This document shows positions 55,701-64,000 of a stretch of DNA of 64,000 bases, in pieces. The notes under the pieces were generated by a model, which saw nothing but the letters and a program-made list of their open reading frames with translations, ran no database searches and was not told the DNA's origin. Origin of the DNA: Vombatus ursinus (Eukaryota > Chordata > Mammalia > Diprotodontia > Vombatidae); contig NW_020954548.1 of NCBI RefSeq assembly GCF_900497805.2, forward strand, positions 9,534,794 through 9,598,793, read 5' to 3'. Position numbers and translations under genes: made by a program. The stretch's first letter is position 1. Every line of letters starts with the position of its first letter.

Positions 55701-57690
55701 GGTTACTCACATTAACAGATAACATTTTCTAAATACCCTTTTTAAGGGTGATTGTAAATTGATCTAGATTGTAATACTGTCATCCAGTGGAGAAAAAATG
55801 AGGATATGCCCAGCTGAAGTATGGTGAGTACTAACACTCAATCAATGGGCAGAGAAGCAGTTTTATATAACAAAAATGTTGCCAAGTACATGACATCAAA
55901 ACCTGTAGTCCAAAATTTTGATACCGAGCATATGGATATGCTTCCTTTGTGTGCTTCCTTGTCCACTCCTCCCCACAGATACTAAGTGCATCAGAAGGAG
56001 AGTGTGATGCAGGTTTATATATGTATTCTGATGTATTTTATCATTTATGCAGTAACTTTAATATATTTGTATCTAAGATTTTATTATTTCCTTTGCCTCA
56101 CTGCTCAGTAAATATTTATGATTAAGATCTAAAAATTGTCATTATTGTGAGTGGCTGGTTGCATTGGATGAAGGCTCAAAAGCTAAAGCGATGAGTAGGA
56201 GAAGCATATTTTTCCTAAACACAGTTGGCTGTAGGACACTGATAGAGTTTAACTGTGAGCTGATGGTCTGTTTCTGGCGAAGGCAGACCTTGGTGAAGGC
56301 AGGTTGGAGTGAGTGAGCCAATCTAAAGAGTAGTGGGTGTCAACATGCCCCATGCATGATGTCATGTATTTGGCAACATTTATGTTATATAAAACTGTAT
56401 TTCATACAGGAGAATAGCAATCCACATCACAACACCCACCCATCATACATTACATCGCTATACCTTGAACACCACAACTGCCATTACAGGTGGCAAACTT
56501 ATTGTGGGATGTGGACTAGAAACTCACCTGACAGGTAGGCATGGATGGATTGTGATCAGTGTCACTGAGTAGAATATCCATGTCTGCACTACATGATTGA
56601 TGGAATAACAATTCCATTTGAGCAGATGAATATTCAGTTTGTTCTATAAGGCTCTTATATACCAAAAAGTGTACAAAAATGTATTGTACTGAGTATTCAT
56701 AGTTATGAATTTTTATATGAATGTACATATAACTATAGACATTTTAAGCACCAAAGAAATTTATTTTCCAGTGTTGCTTCACAATTTCAGTGAATCTATA
56801 ATTTCATCAATATCTGTACTCCCACCAATGGTACAGCTCGCAACCTATCCACAACTTCTAAACCAATGTTTTCTTATTCATGTCCTCCCATATATCCTAC
56901 ACAAAGGATCTATTAAATCATTTAAGGGCCTTCATCTAGGTTTTAACAGTGAAACTCATAGGCTATTCCTCTGTTGCCTCATTCTCACCTCATGACTATG
57001 CCACCTCCTTTTCTGGTCCCACATCTTTTTATAATATATTTACTCAAATTTCCCCATGAAGTATTGGGTTGGAAATATACCATAGTTTACTTATGATCAC
57101 CATTATTCTCTCAATTGTATTTTGGGTAACTTGTCATTTCAGTTCCAGAGAGGCTGTAGTATTCTATGATTTTCAGTCATATAACATTACTGGAAAATGC
57201 TGGTGTTAAAAAGAGAGTTTTCAGAATCACTTAGCCAAAATTATCTATTGGGTCAAACTTTGAGTCATTCTTTATAAATAGTTAGAATATTTTAAATAAT
57301 GGTATAAAGTTAACAACAGTCCTTTCTCCTTGCCCTTCACCTACTGATATAAAAAACTCAAAGACCATATTAATTTTAGTTTAAAGGGAGATTATTCTGC
57401 ATCTGAAGGTGCAGAGTCACCTTGTGATTTATCCACAGGCTCAATTCATTCCAGGCCATATAAATGACCAACATCATCAGAAGTACAGGAACAAAATTGA
57501 AATATTCCAATTTGGTTATATGAAGAGGAAGGGAGAGAGACAAGGAAACCCAGCCATTAACACTCAGGAGACCAATCAACCAACCAGTTTAAGAAAAACA
57601 TGGAGAAAGGACATTAGTGTCGGCTTTACTAAGAATTATACCTCTCATTTGTGAAATATTTGGTACAAAGCACCTTAGTTTTTACATTGT
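55701..57690. other. Unassigned AT-rich sequence
   Basis: About 2 kb, no named repeat. 56940-57240 looks like an old element ('ctcatgactatgccacctcc', 'gtattgggttggaaatatac') but I cannot assign a family. Confidence 0.4.
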
Positions 57691-57694
57691 CAGT

Positions 57695-57866
57695 TTCCTT
57701 TGTAGAGACATGGCATGGGATTTGTAGTCAGAGAACATGGAGTCTAATTGGGCAAGTCATATAACTATTTTGAGCCTCAGGTTTTCACCTATAAAATAAA
57801 GGGGCTGGACTAGGTGATTTTTGATGATCCCTTCCAACTCTATGTCTATGATCCTTTAATCTTATA
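57695..57866 (+). mobile_element. MIR/THER-type marsupial SINE
   Basis: 'gggatttgtagtcagagaac', 'gagcctcaggttttcaccta', 'ggggctggactaggtgattt', tail 'gatcccttccaactctatgt'. Confidence 0.8.
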
Positions 57867-58692
57867 AATGCAATTCAATTTGTTCCTTGACAAGCATTTA
57901 GGGTCACTCTTTTTTTAAATTTTTTTAAATTTATTTATTTTTAGTTTTCAACATTCACTTCCACAAGATTTTGAGTTCCAAATTTTCCCCCCATCTCATC
58001 CCTCCCCCACCCCAAGATTGCATGCATTCTGAATACCCCTTCCCCTAATCTGCCTTCCCTTCTATCTCTCCCCCACTTCTGTTATCCCATTCCCCTTCTA
58101 TTTTCCTGTAGGGCAGGATAGATTTCTATACCCCATTTCCTGTATTTCTTATTTCCTGGTTGCATATGAAAACAAATTTTTAACATGTGTTTTTAAAACT
58201 TTGGGATCCAAATTTTCTCCCTTCCTCCCTCCCCACCCACCCTCATTGAAAAGGCAAGCAGCTCGATACAGGTTATATATGTGTAGTCATGCAAAACACT
58301 TCCATAGTAGTCATGTTGTGAAAAACTAAGTATATGTCCCTTCATCCTATCCTGCCCCCCATTTATCCTATTCTCTCTTTTGACACTGTCCCTCCTCAGA
58401 AGTGTTTGCTTCTGATTACACCCTCCCCCAATCTGCCCTCCCCTCTATCATCCTCCTGTTCTCTTGTCCCCTTGCCCCCCCATTTTCCTGTAGGGCAAGA
58501 TAGATTTCCATACCCAATTGAGTGTGTATGCTATTCCCTCCTTAAGCAAAATCCTATAAGAATAAGATTCAATCATTCCCTCTCTCCTTCCCCCATTCCC
58601 CCTCCACTGTAAAAGCCTTTTCTTGTCTGTTTTATGTGAGATAATTTACGCCATTCTACCTCTCCCTTTCTCCTTCTCCTTTAGAGAGTCTC

Positions 58693-58754
58693 TTTTGGGG
58701 TCTCCTTTAGCAAACTGTTGACTTGTTTTTCATGATTTTCTTGCATCACTCTCA
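58693..58754 (-). repeat. 62-bp duplicate of ORF1 coiled-coil segment
   Basis: Identical over 62 bp to 60048-60109, in the same orientation. The original lies in the coiled coil (the ENHEKQVNSLLKETPK part). This copy lies in the ORF1-3'UTR spacer. Confidence 0.93.
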
Positions 58755-58841
58755 TTGCATCTTCTCTGGCATCTTCTCTTACCCCTTAATTTTAATCTGC
58801 AGTTATCACCCCTTCATCTTCAACTCACCCTGTGCCTTCTA

Positions 58842-58905
58842 TCTATCTATCTATATATATGTATATATATATACATATATATGTATATACATATACATAC
58901 ATATA
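58842..58905 (+). repeat. (TATC)n/(TATATG)n microsatellite
   Basis: Simple repeat in the HAL1 spacer. Confidence 0.9.
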
Positions 58906-59214
58906 ATTATTTCCCTCCAACTACCCTAATACTAACAAAGGTCTCATGAGTTACAAATATCATCTTTCCATGCAGGAATGTAAACAGTTCAATCTTAATA
59001 AGTCTCTTATGATTTCTCTTTCCTGTTTACCTCTTCATGTTTCACTTGAGTCTTGCATTTGAAAGTCAAATTTTTCTATTCAACTTTGGTCTTTTCATCA
59101 AGAATGCTTTAAAGTTCCCTATTTCACTGAATGACCATTTTTCCCCTGAAGGATTATACTCAGTTTTACTAGGTAGGTGATTCTTGGCTGTAATCCTATT
59201 TCCTTTGCCCTATG

Positions 59215-59228
59215 TATTTTTTTGTTTT

Positions 59229-59276
<48 letters not shown>

Positions 59277-59411
59277 GGCTAGGCAATGGGGTTAAGTGAC
59301 TTGCCCAGGATCACATAGCTAGTAAGTGTTATGTGTCTGAGGCCAGGTTTGAACTCAGGTCTTCCTGAATCCAGGGCCGGTGCTCTATCCACTGCACCAC
59401 CTCGCTGCCCC
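59215..59411 (-). mobile_element. Short tRNA-headed SINE with (CA)n tail, inside HAL1
   Basis: Minus strand. Full head end 'ccactgcaccacctcgctgc', 'gtttgaactcaggtcttcct', 'ttaagtgacttgcccaggat', then an A-rich tail that contains a (TG)n tract (plus strand 59230-59273). TCCTTTGCCCTATG (59201-59214) and TCCTTTGCCCTCTG (59412-59425) are a 14-bp duplication with one mismatch. Confidence 0.92.
59230..59273 (+). repeat. (TG)22 microsatellite in SINE tail
   Basis: Uninterrupted TG repeat lying between the SINE body and its target-site duplication. Confidence 0.95.
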
Positions 59412-61185
59412 TCCTTTGCCCTCTGGAATATTACATTCCATGCCTTCTGGTCACTTAATGTAGAAGCTGCTAAATCTTGTGTTATCCTGATTGTGTTTCC
59501 ACAATACTTGAATTGTTTCTTTCTGACTTTTTGCAATATTTTCTCCTTAACTTGAGAACTCTGGAATTTGGCTACAATATTTCTAAGAATTTTCCTTTGG
59601 GGATCTCTTTCAGGAGGTGATTGGTGGATTCTTTCAATTTCTATTTTGCCCTTTGGTTCTAAAATATTAGGGTAGTTTTCCTTGATAATTTCTTGAAAAA
59701 TGATGTCTAGGCTCTTTTTTTGATCATGGCTTTCAGGCAGTCCATAAATTCTCTCTCCTGGATCTATTTTCCAGGTCCATTGTTTTTCCAATGATATATT
59801 TCACATTGTTTTCCATTTTTTCTTTCTTTTGGATTTATTTTGCAGTGTCTTGATTTCTCATAAAGTCACTAGCTTCCAATTGCTCCTTTCTAATTTTTAA
59901 AGAAGTATCTTCTTCGATAACCTTTTGGACTTCCTTTTCCATTTGGCCAATTTTGCTTTTGAAGACATTCTTCTCCTCATTGGCTTTTTGGACCTCTTTT
60001 GCTATTTGGGTTAGGCTATTTTTTAAGGTGTTATTTTCTTCAATATTTTTTGGGGTCTCCTTTAGCAAACTGTTGACTTGTTTTTCATGATTTTCTTGCA
60101 TCACTCTCACTTCTCTTCCCAGTTTTTCCTCTGCTTCTCTTACTTGCTTCTCAAAATCATTTTTGAGCTCTTCCATGACCTGGGACTAATTCATATTTTT
60201 CTTGGAGGCTTTGGATGTAGGAACTGTGACTTTGTTGTCTTCTTCTGGTTGTATGTTTTGATCTTTGTTACCAAAGAAAGATTCTATGGTCATGATCCCA
60301 GCCAATTACTTGAGTTTTAAACTCTTTGTTAAGATAGGGGTCTGCTTCCAGTGTGATGAATGTACTGTCCCAAGTTTCGGGGGTTTTGTGTAACTGTTTT
60401 CAGAGATACTTCTAGGGACTTGTAAATTTTTAGTTCTTCCAAGGTGGTATGATAAGGGGTAAGGTGTTTACTCCTTTTCTGGCCTGTTCTCTGGTCTATG
60501 AGTGACCACAAATACTCTTTTCTGCCTTGGAACTGGGAGGAGGATTCCCTCTCCACTGCCACTACAGGCTCCACCATGCCAGCACTCCTCCTCCCCCCAG
60601 GACTGCCACCCAGAACTGTGACCCAGATCCAAGCAGGGGCAAAGCAAGAGAATCCTGACTCAGCACTGGCAAAGAGATCCCTGCAGTGCCCCTCTGATCA
60701 GTCACTCGATTCCCCCTCAGTCTGTGTGCCAGAAGTTCTAGAAGTAGCCGCCACTCTGGGGCCACGCTCAGGGACTGGGACTGGAACCGTACTTCTCTCT
60801 CACTACAGTCACAGACCTTTCCTGCTGACCTTATAAAGTTGTCTTTGGCATTCATGGGTTGAGAGGTCTCTAGGGTCACTCTTGCCATCCTCCTCTTAGC
60901 TGGGAAGTGGTAGACTATGGGTGTGAAATAAAGCATACATTGTCATATATGACCTATTCTACTTCTTTGTTATGAGGGAGAGTTCTATAGTGGGAGGTTA
61001 TTGGGAAATGAGATATTTTTAAAAGGCACCAACAAAGCATTTTTTATTGTATTTACTATGTTGGTGTATATGCATTGCTTGCAATATGTGTTGGAAACCA
61101 ATTGGATTTTGTAATATGCTCTATTTTCAGCACGCATCCTGGAAAAAATAAAAGCAAAGTGATTATCCAGATTAAAAAAAAGCAA

Positions 61186-62080
61186 TATTACAAATTATAA
61201 CACACTTTCTAACAGAGCTAATACAACCTTAACTCACCACCATGTCAAGCTTTGCAGGTGAGTTGAATTAAAATAAGACCTCTTAGTAAGAAAATAAGAA
61301 AGTTGTGGGTGATGATAGCATTCCATGTGGCATTTGGATTTCAAGTGACACAAAATGAAGTACATGATTAGGAGCACTCTTGAAGTAGGGAAACAGTTCC
61401 CTAGTAAGCTACAATTTGGAGAATGGGGGGGGGGAGGTTGAGGCACAGCCCCAAGGCACATGTGGTAGTAATAGGGAAGAGGCAATTTTTCTTGGCCCCC
61501 TTTCAAACTCTATTTTGATAATTTGGGTGTTTTTTTTTTTTTACTTTGAAAACTTCTCCCAGGAGTGGACTGATTCTAAGAGGAGTATGAGTCCTGAACT
61601 GTGCCAACAGGGGAAAAAAAAACTCTGCCTGGGTCTGACATTCATTTTCTTCAGCTGTGTGTGTTCAGCAGTTGCTAAGGACAAATCTGCTCCCTCCCAA
61701 TCAACTCTTTTTTTCACAGGGAACAAGCTCAGCACTCTACTATGCATGAGTGTAAGTCATTCCTTTGCAGGATGAAGGATCTACAAAAATCTTTCCAAAT
61801 AAAGCTCTGATGATCTTTTGTCAGCATGCCAAGCAAAATAATGGTGGTGATCTTACTCTTTCAGTAAATAATCATCTGAATTTGTCTGCTACCTCACACA
61901 ATGAATGCCAAGTGATGTCTATTTCTGCTTCTAAACAATAAATCTGACTACCTTGGTCTTTATGTTCTGCTACCATGAGCAGAGTAAATTTCAAGAATTA
62001 AAATGGACTCTTTCCTCAAACCTGCATTAGTCTGTGAAGATGACACCATCAAACACTAAAGGATAACTCAGTTGATCGAG
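61186..62080. other. Unassigned sequence with G and T runs
   Basis: No named repeat. G9-10 run near 61425, T-rich run near 61530. The open frame 61416-61775 has no recognisable domain. Confidence 0.45.
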
Positions 62081-62082
62081 TT

Positions 62083-62392
62083 TACCTCTGTGCCTTTGCA
62101 TAGATAGTTTCCTTGTGCCCACTATTCATTTCCTTCTTTCTGAGAATCCCTGGCTTCCTTCAAGACAAAACTCATGTGCCATCTCCTACAAGAAGTTTTT
62201 CCTGATCCTTGTATTTCTTAGTGCTTCCTCGTCAAATTACCATGTGCATGCTTATGGGCTTAAATACTGCCCATTCTCCTCTATCCTTCCTGAAGATAGG
62301 GACAGTTCTGCATTTCATCTGCATATCCCCAGCCCCTAGCATGATGTCTTGTACATAATAAACAGTTATTAAATGCTTATTGTCCTAGAGTA
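62083..62392 (+). mobile_element. L2 LINE 3' region
   Basis: 'tacctctgtgcctttgcata', 'ccttcaagacaaaactcatg', 'tgccatctcctacaagaagt', 'ccctagcatgatgtcttgta', 'cagttattaaatgct'. Confidence 0.87.
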
Positions 62393-62444
62393 GTGGACTG
62401 GATTACAATCAACTGGATTTGATACAGTTCAATAGAATTGGTTG

Positions 62445-64000
62445 AGAAAAGATATGAAGAACAGCCAAGATAATAGAGTAGAGGAAGCACTAGCACCAAG
62501 TTCTCCCAACATTCCCCATCCAAAACTTTAAAATAACACCTGAAATCCAATTCTGAAGCAGCAGAACCAACAAAAGTTCAGGATAAGGCATTCTTCTAGT
62601 CCAAGATAACTTAGAAGGTCAGAAGGAAAGTTCTGTGACACAGAGATGGAGGCTGGCCCATAGCCCACATGGATACAACACCAGTGGTGGGACTTGGTGG
62701 TGGTGGCAACAGCAGCAGCAGCAACAGCTTCAGGAGCTCGCAAGCCAGAGATGATAAAATAATCAGACAAAACTGGTCAGAAAGAGATTACAGGGGATGC
62801 CTGTGCTAGCACTAAGTGCAGGACCAGATGCTGTTTGGTAACTCCATTACATATACCCACTTCTAGGTCACAGGTAAAGGGCAGAGAGAAGCACTTTTGG
62901 TCACAAGGGATCAGGGACCCTGAAATTAGAAAAATGCACAAACAACAGAAAAAAAGAATCTGACCACAAAAAGCTTCCATAGCAACAAGGAAGATCAAGA
63001 CACAAACTTGGAAGAACACAATGCTACTGAAATAACTACAGACAATGCCTCAAAGGAAAAAAAATGTGAATTGGATGCAATTTCAACAAGAATTCCTGGA
63101 AGAACTAAAAATGGTTTTCAAAATCAAATTAGAGTGATAGAGGAAAATTAAGAAAAGAAATGAGAGAAAGGGAAGAAAATTATGAAAAGACAATTATTAG
63201 CTTAGTAAAATAGGAACAAAAAATACTAAAGAAAATAATACCTTAAAAAAGAATTGACCAAGTAGTAAAAACAGTAAAATTTGCTGATGAAATAACTTCT
63301 GCAAAAACAGAATTGGCCAAATGGAAAAAGAGATACAAAAGCTCACTGAAGAAAATACTTCCTTAAAAATTAGAATTGGCCAAGTAGAAGCTAATGACTT
63401 CATGAGACATTAAAAAACAATAAACAAGATCAAAAGAATTTTAAAATAGAAGAAAATGTGAAATATCTCATTGAAAAAGCAACTAACCTAGAATATAGAT
63501 CAAGAAAAGACAGTTTAAAAAAAATATTGAGCTACCTGAAAGCCACAATCAAAAAAAGAGCCTTGATGGTATATTTCAAGAAATTATCATGGAAAATTGC
63601 CCTGATATCCTAGAACTATAGGGTCACATAGAAAATAAAATAATCCACCTATCACTAGCTGAAAGAGATCCTAACATGAAAGATAGGAGTATTATTGTCA
63701 AGTTCCAGAGCTCCCAGGTCGAGGAGAAAATACTTCAAGCAGCCAGAAAGAAGCCATTCAAATATCATGGACCTACAGTCAGAATCACACAAGATTTAGG
63801 AGTTTCTACATTAAAAAAAGAAGAGGAAGACTTGGAATATGATATTCTGGAAGGAAAAGAGCTAGAATTACAACCAACAATAACCTTCCCAGCAAAACTG
63901 AGCATAATCTTTCAGGGGAAAATGATATTTAATGAGATAAAAGACTTTCAAGCATTTCTGATGAAAAGACCAGAACTAACTAGAAAGGTTGACTTTCAAA
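62445..64000 (+). mobile_element. L1/HAL1-type LINE, 5' part, runs off the window
   Basis: Sense element collinear with 43285-44960: 5' UTR ('gccaagataatagagtagag', 'ccaagataacttagaaggtc', 'gaaagttctgtgacac'), a CAGCAGCAG patch at about 62711-62725, then ORF1 from about 63000. ORF1 blocks: coiled coil, 'attgagctacctgaaagcc', 'gtcaagttccagagctccca', RITQDLGVSTL-like sequence at 63781-63815. It is full of stops. Whether ORF2 follows is outside the window. Confidence 0.85.

Larger units (their letters stand above)
59050..60297 (-). pseudogene. HAL1/L1 ORF1 (RNA-binding protein), broken
   Basis: Start region MTIESFFGNKDQNIQPEED near 60295, then a stop before the main part. 60176-59835 encodes a long heptad-rich coiled coil (MEELKNDFEKQVREAEEKLG onward to NQDTAK). 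59780-59420 encodes the RRM and C-terminal region: IYGLPESHDQKKSLDIIFQE, NYPNILEPKGKIEIERIHQS, AKFQSSQVKEKILQKVRKK, GNTIRITQDLAASTL. A SINE at 59215-59411 cuts the C-terminal domain, whose end (ITYLVKLS region) continues at about 59200-59100. Family role: nucleic-acid chaperone of the L1 particle. Compared with the L1 copy at 43906 it is much better preserved. Confidence 0.85.
57899..60883 (-). mobile_element. HAL1-type (ORF1-only) LINE with 13-bp target-site duplication
   Basis: Minus-strand element, body about 57912-60870. TAGGGTCACTCTT flanks it exactly (57899-57911 and 60871-60883). In element order: short 5' UTR, ORF1 (about 60297 down to 59050), a spacer, then a 3' UTR with 'ttgccttttcaatgagggtg' and 'gagaaaatttggatcccaaa' and an AAATAAATAAATTT tail. 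No ORF2 block is visible between ORF1 and the 3' UTR, which defines a half-L1. A short SINE sits in ORF1. A 62-bp piece of the ORF1 coiled coil recurs in the spacer, and a 3' UTR module occurs twice. Confidence 0.87.
57835..61185 (+). repeat. Diverged repeat unit B, split by HAL1-type element
   Basis: Left part 57835-57898 ('gatcctttaatcttataaat', 'gcaattcaattt') and right part 60884-61185 ('gccatcctcctcttagctgg', 'gcaccaacaaagca', 'gcttgcaatatgtgttggaa'). Removing 57912-60883 makes it collinear with unit A at 55225-55700. Confidence 0.75.

Noticed and set aside
60498-60936. Frames of 112 and 124 codons at the HAL1 5' end
   Set aside because: They lie in the HAL1 5' UTR on both strands and show no domain. 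5' UTR sequence, not genes.
61416-61775. 119-codon plus frame
   Set aside because: Includes homopolymer-derived residues and no recognisable domain. No splice or conservation support.
1-64000. Endogenous retrovirus or other LTR element
   Set aside because: I saw no paired LTR, primer-binding site or gag/pol/env-like region. All reverse-transcriptase-related remnants fit LINEs (L1, L2, L3/CR1).
1-64000. CRISPR arrays, operons or bacterial features
   Set aside because: Composition, SINEs and LINEs show a mammalian genome. Regularly spaced repeats here are microsatellites.

Overview
This 64 kb window looks like nuclear, non-coding DNA from a marsupial (metatherian) mammal. The diagnosis rests on its repeats. 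There are many tRNA-headed CORE-SINEs of the kind abundant in opossums and Australian marsupials, marsupial-type L1 and HAL1-like LINEs, an RTE-tailed SINE family, very abundant L2 and MIR, and L3/CR1 relics. I cannot decide the genus from sequence alone. I see no intact host protein-coding gene, no convincing RNA gene, no CpG island, no CRISPR array and no recognisable LTR element. The open reading frames are short chance frames, low-complexity frames or LINE remnants.

Layout. 0-8 kb: ancient MIR, L3/CR1 and L2 pieces with several SINEs. 8.0-11.4 kb: mostly repeat-free apart from one young SINE and a MIR cluster; the best candidate conserved non-coding (regulatory) island is about 10.03-10.76 kb. 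About 12.0-12.6 kb: a processed pseudogene of the host RNA-binding-protein gene KHSRP, minus strand. 12.8-20.3 kb: dense L2, MIR and SINE mosaic, including a 203-bp fold-back DNA transposon inside an L2. 20.42-20.71 kb: a 288-nt almost pure purine tract. 21-32 kb: L2, MIR, SINE, RTE-SINE, hAT elements and L1 3' ends, several of them nested. 32.7-34.5 kb: repeat-poor. 34.5-38.2 kb: nested SINEs, a long antisense L2 and TG/TATG microsatellites. 39.2-39.9 kb: L2 reverse-transcriptase-region remnant. 43.3-46.8 kb: an L1 copy with ORF1, a long spacer and an internally deleted ORF2. 47-54.6 kb: L2 pieces and a repeat-poor stretch at 53.4-54.2 kb. 55.2-55.7 kb and 57.8-61.2 kb: two related non-repeat-like segments, the second split by a minus-strand HAL1-type element with a clear 13-bp target-site duplication. 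62.45 kb to the end: the 5' part of a third L1/HAL1-type element.

The window is best read as intergenic or intronic DNA whose history is a stack of insertions. L2, MIR and L3 form the oldest layer. hAT elements and old SINEs come next. The L1/HAL1 copies and SINEs with clear target-site duplications are youngest. Family names come from remembered consensus features, not from a database search.
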